From Alcaligenaceae bacterium (lineage in GTDB: Bacteria > Pseudomonadota > Gammaproteobacteria > Burkholderiales > Burkholderiaceae_B): a DNA stretch of 64,000 nt. Of this stretch, positions 1-8,694 are shown piece by piece. The stretch lies in assembly GCA_013416435.1 (NCBI GenBank), contig JACCEN010000007.1:62001-126000 (forward strand), given 5' to 3'. The notes under the pieces were generated by a model. The model had not been told where the DNA came from. It was given only the letters and a program-made list of their open reading frames with translations, and did no database searches. The first letter of the stretch is position 1. Every line of letters starts with the position of its first letter. A program made the translations under genes and the position numbers.

Positions 1-1014
<1,014 letters not shown>

Positions 1015-1156
1015 GGGGTCAAGACCCCATACGGGGTCTGACGCCGCTCCAGCGGGGCGCGGCAACAAGAGGGGTCAGACCCCGTATGGGGTCTGACCCC
1101 ACACCCGGCGGGACGAGGCGGCAAGAAAAAGGGGTCAGACCCATGGGTCTGACCCC
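1015..1156. repeat. Palindromic repeat cluster 1 (three copies)
   Basis: Copies lie at about 1015-1043 (slightly degenerate), 1071-1100 and 1131-1156 (shortened, two-base loop). Each is an inverted repeat of GGGGTCAGACCCC and GGGGTCTGACCCC around a short loop (ATAC, GTAT, AT). The cluster fills the convergent junction between ligA and the ppiC-like gene, and the first copy starts on the base after the ligA stop codon. No separate U-tract terminator is visible here. Confidence 0.93.
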
Positions 1157-1169
1157 GAGCTGAAACAGC

Positions 1170-1946
1170 TTATTGGATCTTGGCGTCTTTGATGAGCTTG
1201 TCCTGGAATTCGGCCAGTTGCTGCTGGCGCATCATTTCTTCCAGCTGAGGCTTGACCTCTGCCAGTTCAGGGAACTTCGCGGCCCGTGTGTCGTCGACCT
1301 GGATGATGTGCCAGCCGAATTGCGACTGGACCGGCTTGTCGGTCATCTGGCCTTTTTTCAGGCCCTCGACCGCTTGGGCGAATTCGGGCACATAGTTGCT
1401 GGAGGGCGCCCAACCCAGGTCGCCGCCGTTCTTGCCGCTGCCGGGATCGATGGAGTCTTTTTTCGCGGCGGCATCGAAAGTGACCTTCTTGGACTTGATG
1501 GCGGCGGTGATGTCTTCAGCGGCTTTCTGCTCTTTGACGAGGATGTGCCGGACCTTGTATTCCTGCTTGTCGGCCTGGGATGCCTTGATCTTGTCGTATT
1601 CGGCCTGGATCTTGGCGTCGGTGATCGAGTTCTTCTTCAGGTAGTCGGCCATGAGGGCACGGACCAGTATGCCCTGACGCGCAAGTTCGATCTCCTGCTT
1701 GACGGCGGCTTGCTTGTCGAGGCCGGCTTTTTCGGCCGCTTGCACGGCGACCAAGCGGTTGACCATTTCCTGCTTCACCTGTGTGCGCAGTTCGGCAGTG
1801 TCCTGGGCACCTTGCTCGACGAGCAGGGCGACGAATTGGTCCAGGCTTTTTTGCGTGATGGGCTGCCCGTTCACGGTGGCTACGTTCTGGGCATAGACCG
1901 GTAGGGCGATGGCGCAGGCTGCAGCGAGTACGGCAAGACGTTTCAT
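1170..1946 (-). CDS. Periplasmic parvulin-type peptidyl-prolyl cis-trans isomerase
   Basis: Catalyses cis-trans isomerisation of prolyl bonds and probably helps fold exported proteins. The 258-residue product starts with a Sec signal peptide (MKRLAVLAAACAIALPVYA) and ends with a parvulin rotamase domain at about residues 131-222, carrying the typical YKVRHILVKE, GGDLGW and FGWHIIQVDD blocks. The region before it is the helical SurA/PrsA-like chaperone arm. It is the last gene of the msrB-yciB-bolA-ppiC operon, 9 bases after bolA. The family (PpiC/PrsA/SurA-like) is certain; which envelope substrates it serves is not visible. Confidence 0.92.
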   Translation of the reverse strand: MKRLAVLAAACAIALPVYAQNVATVNGQPITQKSLDQFVALLVEQGAQDTAELRTQVKQEMVNRLVAVQAAEKAGLDKQAAVKQEIELARQGILVRALMADYLKKNSITDAKIQAEYDKIKASQADKQEYKVRHILVKEQKAAEDITAAIKSKKVTFDAAAKKDSIDPGSGKNGGDLGWAPSSNYVPEFAQAVEGLKKGQMTDKPVQSQFGWHIIQVDDTRAAKFPELAEVKPQLEEMMRQQQLAEFQDKLIKDAKIQ

Positions 1947-1955
1947 GTATTTCCT

Positions 1956-2219
1956 TTAAGAGTTGTTTTTGGCGACGATGGCCAAGGCATGAATGGGATA
2001 AGGCATTAAATCGTGAACGCGATCATACACAAGTCGGTGCCTGGCCAAGGTGGAAAGCCCGTTGAATTGTTCAGTCCAGATGATGAGCCGGAAGTGGCTT
2101 GCGCCGGATTTGCTGCCCTCGTGCCCGGCGTGCAGGTGCGATTCATCGATGATGTCCAGGAGTGTCGGGGCGAGCGGCGCAAGCCGCTCTTTCAGCAATT
2201 GCATACGGTCTATAGACAT
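1956..2219 (-). CDS. bolA: BolA family protein
   Basis: A small 87-residue protein with the BolA fold, which in other bacteria partners monothiol glutaredoxins in Fe-S handling and can influence cell shape and stress responses. The central block (SHLHAGHEGSKSGASHFRL) contains the conserved histidine/glycine loop. The frame stays open far upstream, but the start MSIDRMQ at 2219 is chosen because its ATG overlaps the stop of yciB (ATGA), which implies coupled translation, and it gives the usual family length. It sits between yciB and the ppiC-like gene, a common order in betaproteobacteria. Confidence 0.92.
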   Translation of the reverse strand: MSIDRMQLLKERLAPLAPTLLDIIDESHLHAGHEGSKSGASHFRLIIWTEQFNGLSTLARHRLVYDRVHDLMPYPIHALAIVAKNNS

Positions 2220-2809
2220 CAGTGGCCCTCTTTTGGTTCCCGCGGAGAGGCCAGCGTATCGGGGGCATCGCCGCCTTCTTTCATGTGCCGGCCCAGCCAG
2301 ATGGATTGACCGATCACGAACACCAGCAGCAGCGCCATGAGGCCGAATACTTTGAAGTTTACCCATTGCGATTCGGTGTAGTGTCCGGAAAACGCGACAT
2401 ACAGATTGAGCGCGCCGGAGACGACGAAAAAGGCCGACCAGCTGTAGTTCATTTTGTCCCAGACGGCGGCCGGCATGGAAACTTTTTCGCCCATCAGCTT
2501 TTGCATGAGATTGCGCTTGAAGAACACCTTGCCGCCCACCAGTATGAGCGCGAAGAGCCAGTACAGTACCGTAGGCTTCCATTTGATGAAGGCATCATTC
2601 TTGAACAGCAGGGTGGCGCCCCCGAACACGACGATGACGGTGAGGTTGATCCAGTGCGTGGCTTCGATGGCCTTGCCGGTGGCTTTCAGCCAAATGAATT
2701 GCCCGACGGCCGCCGCGATGGCGACCGCCGTGGCGGTGAAGATGTCATAGAACTTGAACGCGACAAAGAACAGGATGAGCGGAAACAGGTCGAACAGGAA
2801 TTTCTTCAT
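2219..2809 (-). CDS. yciB: Inner membrane septation protein YciB (septation protein A)
   Basis: A 196-residue, very hydrophobic protein with about five membrane segments, starting MKKFLFDLFPLILFFVAFKF, the hallmark opening of YciB/IspZ. In enterobacteria YciB is an inner-membrane protein linked to cell envelope integrity and division; its biochemical activity is not established. The stop overlaps the bolA start and the start codon lies directly after the msrB stop, so the three genes are one transcript. The short hydrophilic tail is lineage-specific. Confidence 0.93.
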   Translation of the reverse strand: MKKFLFDLFPLILFFVAFKFYDIFTATAVAIAAAVGQFIWLKATGKAIEATHWINLTVIVVFGGATLLFKNDAFIKWKPTVLYWLFALILVGGKVFFKRNLMQKLMGEKVSMPAAVWDKMNYSWSAFFVVSGALNLYVAFSGHYTESQWVNFKVFGLMALLLVFVIGQSIWLGRHMKEGGDAPDTLASPREPKEGH

Positions 2810-3202
2810 TTATGCGGGCTCGAACTTGAGCGAAAGGGAGTTGATGCAATAGCGCCGGCCGGTAGGCGGCGGGCCGTCGGGGAAAACATGGCCCAGGTGG
2901 CTGTCGCATACGTTGCAGAGAACTTCCGTACGCACCATCCCGTGGCTGGTGTCGGTTTCCTCGCGGACGTTGTCGGGATCAAGAGGCTCGAAATAGCTGG
3001 GCCAGCCGCAGCCCGCATCGAACTTGGTATCGGATGCGAAGAGCGGCGTGCCGCAGCCCACGCAGCGGTAGATGCCGGTTTCGGTCGTGTCCCAGTAGCG
3101 GCCGGTGAACGGGCGCTCGGTGCCTTTCTGGCGCGCCACGATGTATTCCTCGGGGGTCAGCTCCGCGCGCCACTGCGCGTCGGATTTTTGAATCTTGTTC
3201 AC
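2810..3202 (-). CDS. msrB: Peptide-methionine (R)-S-oxide reductase MsrB
   Basis: Reduces methionine-R-sulfoxide in oxidised proteins. The 130-residue single-domain enzyme has the two zinc-binding CxxC pairs (C47/C50 in CVGCG and C96/C99 in CNVCD), the catalytic cysteine C119 in [10 protein letters not shown], and C65 in DAGCGWPS as the probable resolving cysteine. It is the first gene of a four-gene minus-strand operon and is divergent from livJ. No MsrA domain is fused. A second methionine-sulfoxide repair system, msrP-msrQ, lies at 32-33.7 kb and acts in the periplasm. Confidence 0.96.
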   Translation of the reverse strand: MNKIQKSDAQWRAELTPEEYIVARQKGTERPFTGRYWDTTETGIYRCVGCGTPLFASDTKFDAGCGWPSYFEPLDPDNVREETDTSHGMVRTEVLCNVCDSHLGHVFPDGPPPTGRRYCINSLSLKFEPA

Positions 3203-3526
3203 GTGAGTACCTGTAAGGGCTGTTCGATGATATTCAACATGTTAATCGACTTTCCCATGCGCCAGAAGTTTCAAGGAAACCGGAGTTTTCTTTTTGCTGT
3301 CTATGCAGGGAATCCCCTAAAAGACTTTGTATCTCTTTTTGTCCATAATTCCCGGACCTGCGCAAAATTGCTAGAACCCTAAAATATCGCTGGAAAACAC
3401 TAATGTGTTTTGCCGATTCAAAGTGATACTGTAATTTTAGTGACGGGCTGGATTTTGTATAACGTCTGTATCCCATCGCCCCTCATTCTTTGCGAACGGA
3501 TATCGAGCATCCCCATGGAGACAACA
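3203..3526. other. Divergent intergenic region between msrB and livJ (324 bases)
   Basis: No gene is supported here. The region is A/T-rich compared with its surroundings, as expected for two divergent promoters. It contains an 18-base perfect inverted repeat at 3394-3411 (annotated separately) and a TATAAC at 3458-3463 that could be the -10 of livJ, but I see no good -35 at the right distance. The frame of livJ is open back to 3410 without any supporting start signal. Confidence 0.6.
3394..3411. promoter_or_regulatory. Inverted repeat, candidate operator upstream of livJ
   Basis: AAAACAC, four-base spacer TAAT, GTGTTTT: a perfect 7-bp inverted repeat 116 bases before the livJ start. A nearly identical sequence occurs at 15914-15934, upstream of the second Liv operon. 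This suggests, but does not prove, a shared regulator. No U-tract terminator function is implied for the msrB side, which is transcribed away from it. Confidence 0.5.
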
Positions 3527-4696
3527 ATGAATTTCAATCAGTCAGTTCGACTTTCTGTCCTGGCAGGGGCCGTGGCAATGGCTCTGCCCATGCTCGCTTC
3601 GGCGCAGATCAAAGTCGGCATCACGGTGGCCAGCACCGGCCCCGCCGCATCGCTGGGTATTCCCGAGCGCAATACCGTCAGCCTGCTGCCCACCGAAATC
3701 GCGGGCCAGAAAATCGAATACATCGTTCTCGACGACGGTACCGACACCACCGTTGCCGTCAAGAACATGCGCAAACTGATCACCGACGACAAGGTCGACG
3801 TGGTGGTGGGCACCTCGGTAACGCCCGGCTCGCTCGCCATGGTCGATGTCGCCGGGGAAACCAAGACGCCGATGATCAGCGTGGCGGCCAACGCCAAAAT
3901 CGTCGAGCCCGTCGAAGGCGCGCGCGAATGGGTCTTCAAGACGCCGCAGAACGATCAATTGATGGCCGGCGCGCTGGCCGATGCCATGGCCAAGCAAGGG
4001 GTGAAAACCTTGGGCTTCATCGGCTACAGCGACGCCTATGGCGAGGGCTGGCTGAACGTCATGACCGAGGCCGCCAAAGCCAAGGGCATCAAGATGGTGG
4101 CGGTCGAGCGCTACGGCCGCACCGATACCAGCGTTACCGGCCAGGCGCTCAAGCTGGTCGCCGCCAAGCCGGACGGCATTCTGGTCGCCGGCTCGGGTAC
4201 GCCCGTGGCGTTGCCTCAGCGCGAGCTCAAAAGCCGTGGCTACAAGGGCATCATGTACCAAACGCACGGCGCGGCCAACAACGACGTTCTGCGCGTTTGC
4301 GGCAAAGACTGCAACGACATGATTCTTCCGGCCGGTCCTCTTCTGGTTGCCGATCAATTGCCCGACAGCAACCCGGTCAAGAAAAGTGCGCTCGAATACA
4401 AGACCAAATACGAGGCCAAGTACGGCGAAGGCACCATCAACACGTTTGGCGGCCATATGTGGGACGCCGGCCTGCTGATCAGTACGGCCATTCCCGCCGC
4501 CCTGAAGTCCGGCGCCAAGCCGGGCACAGCCGAGTTCCGCAAAGCCTTGCGCGACGCCATCGAGCAAATCAAGGACCTGCCCGCCTCGCAGGGCGTTTTC
4601 ACCATGAGCTCGACCGATCACGCCGGCTTCGACAACCGTGCCCGCGTCATCGTCAAAGTGGTCGATGGCAAATGGACCTACCAACCTGATCTCTGA
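3527..4696 (+). CDS. Branched-chain amino acid type ABC transporter, periplasmic binding protein
   Basis: The ligand-binding component of Liv system 1. The 389-residue product has a Sec signal peptide (MNFNQSVRLSVLAGAVAMAL...SAQ) followed by a Leu/Ile/Val-binding type I fold (IKVGITVASTGPAASLGIPERN; GFIGYSDAYGEGW). The ATG at 3527 is chosen over an in-frame ATG at 3515 because GGAG at 3517-3520 is then a well-placed ribosome site, and the signal peptide begins there. It is followed by livH, a fused livMG and livF. The ligand cannot be read from sequence; members of this family bind amino acids, amides or aromatic acids. Confidence 0.93.
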   Translation: MNFNQSVRLSVLAGAVAMALPMLASAQIKVGITVASTGPAASLGIPERNTVSLLPTEIAGQKIEYIVLDDGTDTTVAVKNMRKLITDDKVDVVVGTSVTPGSLAMVDVAGETKTPMISVAANAKIVEPVEGAREWVFKTPQNDQLMAGALADAMAKQGVKTLGFIGYSDAYGEGWLNVMTEAAKAKGIKMVAVERYGRTDTSVTGQALKLVAAKPDGILVAGSGTPVALPQRELKSRGYKGIMYQTHGAANNDVLRVCGKDCNDMILPAGPLLVADQLPDSNPVKKSALEYKTKYEAKYGEGTINTFGGHMWDAGLLISTAIPAALKSGAKPGTAEFRKALRDAIEQIKDLPASQGVFTMSSTDHAGFDNRARVIVKVVDGKWTYQPDL

Positions 4697-4712
4697 TTTC
4701 CAATCGGGTATT

Positions 4713-4740
4713 CCGGCCCTTGTCCAACGGACGGGGCCGG
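4713..4740 (+). promoter_or_regulatory. GC-rich stem-loop after the binding-protein gene
   Basis: CCGGCCC pairs with GGGCCGG around an inner GTCC/GGAC stem, 17 bases after the livJ stop; a second stem (TCCTGCC with GGCAGGA) follows near 4812-4848. Neither has a U-tract. Such hairpins between a binding-protein gene and its permease genes commonly protect the upstream mRNA so that binding protein is made in excess; that role is inferred here. It lies in the 188-base livJ-livH gap. Confidence 0.55.
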
Positions 4741-4884
4741 CGTGCGTGCCGCCGGGGGGCGCTGGGCCGTGGCACGCCGTCTTTTGAATTAGGGGGCGGA
4801 AAGGCTGCTGTCCTGCCCGGTTGAGCACGCATGCCAACCAGGCAGGACATTTGAGCCTGGCCCCATTGTTATGGTTTATCCGAA

Positions 4885-5922
4885 ATGGATTCAACGATAG
4901 TACTCATACTGTTGCAGGACGGCGTCCTCAACGGCGCCATCTATGCGCTGCTGGGCCTCGCCCTGGTGCTGGTGTTCGTGGTGACGCGCGTCATCTTCAT
5001 CCCGCAGGGCGAGTTCGTCGCCTTCGGCGCGCTGACATTGGCCTTCATGGTCAACGGCCGCATGCCGGGAACGGTCAATCTGCTGCTCATCATCGGCACC
5101 CTCGTTTTTCTCGTCGAATGCATCGCCGCGCTGCGCAGCCGCAACTGGACGGGCATAGGCAAGACTTTCGCCTGGACGCTGCTGCTGCCCGTGGTTCTTT
5201 ACCTGCTTGCGCCGTATATCGTCAGCAACGACACGTCGCTCTGGGTCAACGTTCTGTTTTCCATGGCGCTGGTCGTCCCCCTGGGACCCATGCTCTATCG
5301 TCTCGTCTACCAGCCGGTGGCGGAAGCCAGTGTGCTGGTCCTGCTCATTATTTCGGTGGCGGTGCATTTCGCGCTCACCGGTCTTGCCTTGGTCTTCTTC
5401 GGCGCGGAAGGCTGGCGCACGCCGCCTTTCGTCGAAGGGGATGTGCAAATGGGCGTGGTGAGCTGGTCTGCCCAGACATTCTTCGTGCTCGGCACTTGTT
5501 CGGCGCTGATCGTTGCACTCTGGATTTTCTTTGGCAAGACCCTGTATGGCCGCGCGCTGCGCGCCACTGCGGTCAACCGGCGCGGCGCGCGGCTCGTGGG
5601 CATCAGCACCAATATGTCGGGCAGCCTGACATTCACGCTGGCTGCCGCCATCGGCGCATTGTCCGGCATGCTCATCGCGCCGGTCACCACCATCTATTAC
5701 GACACAGGGTTCCTGATCGGCCTGAAGGGCTTCGTCGCCGCCATCTTCGGCGGCCTGGTCAGCTATCCGATCGCGGCCGGCGGCGCAATCTTCGTCGGCA
5801 TCCTCGAAGCATTTTCATCGTTCTGGGCCAGCGCATATAAAGAGGTCATCGTGTTTACGCTGATTATTCCCGTATTGCTGTGGCGCTCGTTCGGGTCGCA
5901 CCACATCGAGGACGAGGAGTAA
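4885..5922 (+). CDS. Liv-type ABC transporter permease, LivH family
   Basis: Inner-membrane permease of Liv system 1, 345 residues with about eight hydrophobic segments. The LivH signature is visible in the opening LQDGVLNGAIYALLGLALVLVF, the FIPQGEFVAFGAL stretch and the RALRATAVNRRGARLVGI cytoplasmic loop that contacts the ATPase. It is longer than typical LivH (about 290-310 residues) because of an insertion after the third membrane segment. The next gene starts 3 bases after its stop, so the two are translationally linked. Confidence 0.92.
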   Translation: MDSTIVLILLQDGVLNGAIYALLGLALVLVFVVTRVIFIPQGEFVAFGALTLAFMVNGRMPGTVNLLLIIGTLVFLVECIAALRSRNWTGIGKTFAWTLLLPVVLYLLAPYIVSNDTSLWVNVLFSMALVVPLGPMLYRLVYQPVAEASVLVLLIISVAVHFALTGLALVFFGAEGWRTPPFVEGDVQMGVVSWSAQTFFVLGTCSALIVALWIFFGKTLYGRALRATAVNRRGARLVGISTNMSGSLTFTLAAAIGALSGMLIAPVTTIYYDTGFLIGLKGFVAAIFGGLVSYPIAAGGAIFVGILEAFSSFWASAYKEVIVFTLIIPVLLWRSFGSHHIEDEE

Positions 5923-5925
5923 GCC

Positions 5926-7779
5926 ATGAACAAGATACTGCTTGCCGTCGTCGTGCTGGTCATTGCCGGCCTGCCCATGGTCCCGGCCACGCCCGAATTC
6001 TGGATCACCCATCTGAATTATGTCGGGCTGGCCAGCCTGGTCGTGCTCGGCCTGATCCTGCTTACAGGCGTAGGCGGCCTGACTTCATTCGGCCAGGCGG
6101 CCTTTGTGGGGATCGGGGCCTATGCTACTGCGTGGCTGACCACCGCCATGGGCTGGTCGCCCTGGGCCGCCTTGCTGGTTGGCCTGGCGATCACCTTCCT
6201 GGTCGCCTACATATTGGGGGCCATCACGCTGCGCCTGTCCGGGCACTACCTGCCTTTGGGCACCATCGCCTGGTGCCTGTCCCTGTATTATCTGTTCGGC
6301 AACCTGGATTTCCTCGGCCAGTACGACGGCATCGCCGGCATACAGCCCATCGAGATTTTCGGCCTGTCGCTGGGCCAGGGGCGGCATATTTACTATCTGA
6401 TCTGGATCTTCGTCCTGCTGTCCATGTGGGCCACCCGCAATTTGCTGGACTCGCGCCCCGGCCGAGCCATACGCGCGCTGCGCAGCGGCGGCGGCATGGC
6501 CGAATCCTTCGGCGTGAACATGGCCACGTACAAAGTCATCATTTTCGTTTATGCGGCCCTGCTGGCTTGCGTATCCGGGTGGCTGTACGCGCATATGCAG
6601 CGGGCGGTGAGCCCCAGCCCCTTTGGTCTGAACTACGGCATTGAATACCTGTTCATGGCCGTGGTGGGCGGCGTGGGCAGCGTGTGGGGGGCAGTCCTGG
6701 GCTCAGGGCTGATACTCAGCCTGAAAGACCAGCTGCAGAACGTCTTGCCCAAGCTGCTCGATACCGACTCCAACTTCGAACTCATCGTCTTCGGCGTATT
6801 GATGATACTCGTGTTGCAGTATGCACGCGACGGTGTCTGGCCGATACTCAGCAATTGGTGGTCCATGCTGACCGGCGCAACCGAGCGCCGTCGCATGGCG
6901 CCGCCTCCGGAGGCGCCCGCACTGCCGCAGCGCCCAAGGCCCCAAAAAGGCTCACTGGTGCTCGAGGTCGATTCCATCCGCAAGGAATTCGGCGGGCTGG
7001 TCGCGGTGAACGATATCAGCTTCTCGTTGAAGGCCGGGGAAATCATGGGGCTGATCGGGCCTAACGGCGCCGGCAAAAGCACCACCTTCAATCTGATCAC
7101 GGGCGTTCTGCAGGCCACGCGCGGCACGGTGCGGTTCTTGGGCGAGCGGCTGGATGTCCTGCCTTCGCGCGAGATCGCCAAGCTCGGCGTGGGCCGCAGC
7201 TTCCAGCATGTGCAGTTGCTGCCGACCATGACGGTGCTTGAAAACGTCGCCCTGGGCGCGCATCTGCGCAGCAAGGTCGGCGTGCTGGCAGCCGCCCTGC
7301 ATATCGAACGGCGGGACGAGGCCGAGCTGCTGCACGAAGCCGCCAAGCAACTGCAGCGCGTCGGCCTGGGCGACTACCTGTACGAGCAGGCCGGCAACCT
7401 GGCCCTGGGGCAGCAGCGCATTCTTGAAATTGCGCGCGCCCTCGCGGCAGACCCCATACTGTTGCTGCTCGATGAGCCTGCCGCGGGCTTGCGCTACAAG
7501 GAGAAGCAGGAACTGGCGAAGGTGCTGGACCAGCTTCGCCAGGAAGGCATGAGCATCCTGCTGGTCGAGCACGATATGGACTTTGTCATGAATCTTACCG
7601 ACCATCTGGTCGTGATGGATTTCGGTACGAAGCTGGCCGAAGGTTTGCCCGCCGACATTCAGAAGAACCCCAAGGTCCTGGAAGCCTATCTTGGCGGAAT
7701 CGATGATGAAATGGATTTTGATGATCCCCCGGGCGATACGCCCAAGGGCGGAGCAGTGCCGGCAGCGACGGGAGGATAG
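5926..7779 (+). CDS. Fused Liv-type permease (LivM) and ATPase (LivG)
   Basis: A 617-residue fusion of the second permease and the first ATPase of Liv system 1. Residues about 1-310 are a LivM permease (GLILLTGVGGLTSFGQAAFVGIGAYA; GRAIRALRSGGGMAESFGV loop). A proline-rich linker follows at about 325-340, then an ABC ATPase with Walker A GPNGAGKST, a variant signature NLALGQQRILEIARAL and Walker B LLLLDEPAAGL. Fusing LivM to LivG fixes a 1:1 ratio. livF follows 2 bases after the stop. The fusion is seen as a single uninterrupted frame, so it is not an artefact of a missed stop. Confidence 0.94.
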   Translation: MNKILLAVVVLVIAGLPMVPATPEFWITHLNYVGLASLVVLGLILLTGVGGLTSFGQAAFVGIGAYATAWLTTAMGWSPWAALLVGLAITFLVAYILGAITLRLSGHYLPLGTIAWCLSLYYLFGNLDFLGQYDGIAGIQPIEIFGLSLGQGRHIYYLIWIFVLLSMWATRNLLDSRPGRAIRALRSGGGMAESFGVNMATYKVIIFVYAALLACVSGWLYAHMQRAVSPSPFGLNYGIEYLFMAVVGGVGSVWGAVLGSGLILSLKDQLQNVLPKLLDTDSNFELIVFGVLMILVLQYARDGVWPILSNWWSMLTGATERRRMAPPPEAPALPQRPRPQKGSLVLEVDSIRKEFGGLVAVNDISFSLKAGEIMGLIGPNGAGKSTTFNLITGVLQATRGTVRFLGERLDVLPSREIAKLGVGRSFQHVQLLPTMTVLENVALGAHLRSKVGVLAAALHIERRDEAELLHEAAKQLQRVGLGDYLYEQAGNLALGQQRILEIARALAADPILLLLDEPAAGLRYKEKQELAKVLDQLRQEGMSILLVEHDMDFVMNLTDHLVVMDFGTKLAEGLPADIQKNPKVLEAYLGGIDDEMDFDDPPGDTPKGGAVPAATGG

Positions 7780-7781
7780 TC

Positions 7782-8552
7782 ATGAGCGTCAATAAACCCA
7801 AGCATCCCATCCTGCAGGTCACCGATCTTTCCACCCGGTACGGCAAGGTCAATGCGGTCGTGGGCGCCAATATCGCGGTAACGCGCGGCAGCATCGTGAC
7901 GGTCATCGGCGGCAACGGCGCGGGCAAGTCGACCTTGCTGAACTCCATCATGGGGTCCCTGCCGTCTACCGGAAGCTGCTCGGGATCCGTGCAGTACCTG
8001 GGTTCGGAGATCGGCGCCTGGCAGGTGGAGCGCCGCGTCTCGGACGGTATTTCGCTGGTGCCCGAAAGGCGGGAGCTTTTCGGCAGCATGTCGGTGGAAG
8101 ACAATCTACTGCTGGGCGGCTTTCGCCTGTATCGCGCCGGCAAGCACGGTTGGCGGGAAACCATCAACGAGGTCTATGACCTGTTTCCGCGCCTGCGCGA
8201 GCGCAAGTCGCAGCAAGCGGGAACTCTGTCGGGCGGCGAACGCCAGATGCTGGCCGTCGGGCGGGCGCTGATGGCCCAGCCTCAGCTCCTGATGCTCGAT
8301 GAACCCAGCCTTGGCCTCGCGCCACGCATCGTCCGGGAAATCTTCCAGATCATCTCGCGCCTGCGCAGCACGGGCGTCGCCATACTGCTGGTCGAACAGA
8401 ATGCGCGCGCGGCCCTGCAGGTGGCGGACTACGGATACGTGCTGGAGACCGGCGAGGTGGTGCTGGAAGGCAAGGCCAAAGAGCTGGCCGGCAATCCGCG
8501 CGTCATCGAAAGCTACCTGGGATTGGGTACGGGGAACAAGGAGAAGGACTGA
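7782..8552 (+). CDS. Liv-type ABC transporter ATPase, LivF family
   Basis: Second ATPase of Liv system 1, 256 residues. Walker A is GGNGAGKSTLL, the signature LSGGERQMLAVGRAL and Walker B LLMLDEPSLGL; the C-terminal RVIESYLGLG is typical of LivF. It closes the four-gene operon and would form a heterodimer with the LivG half of the fused protein upstream. Its 3' side runs into repeat cluster 2, with no other terminator visible. Confidence 0.94.
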   Translation: MSVNKPKHPILQVTDLSTRYGKVNAVVGANIAVTRGSIVTVIGGNGAGKSTLLNSIMGSLPSTGSCSGSVQYLGSEIGAWQVERRVSDGISLVPERRELFGSMSVEDNLLLGGFRLYRAGKHGWRETINEVYDLFPRLRERKSQQAGTLSGGERQMLAVGRALMAQPQLLMLDEPSLGLAPRIVREIFQIISRLRSTGVAILLVEQNARAALQVADYGYVLETGEVVLEGKAKELAGNPRVIESYLGLGTGNKEKD

Positions 8553-8574
8553 GGATGGCAGGGGTAACCCAAGT

Positions 8575-8693
8575 AGGGTCAGACCCCATGCGGGGTCTGA
8601 CCCTGGGCGTCTGAATAATGGGGTCTGACCCCGCACGAGTCTGACCCTGGGCGTTTGAGTGATGGGGTCAGACCCCGTACGGGGTCTGACCCC
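8575..8693. repeat. Palindromic repeat cluster 2 (three copies)
   Basis: Copies at 8575-8604 (loop ATGC), 8620-8648 (right arm degenerate) and 8664-8693 (loop GTAC). The two spacers are themselves alike: GGGCGTCTGAATAAT and GGGCGTTTGAGTGAT, 15 bases each, giving a 44-45 base period. The cluster fills the convergent livF/sulfatase junction and ends one base before the sulfatase stop codon. Confidence 0.95.
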
Positions 8694-8694
8694 T

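Noticed and set aside
8575-8693. CRISPR-like array (repeats separated by short spacers)
   Set aside because: Only two or three copies per cluster, spacers of 11-35 bases that are sometimes related to each other, fully palindromic repeats, and no cas genes. A dispersed palindrome family explains it better.
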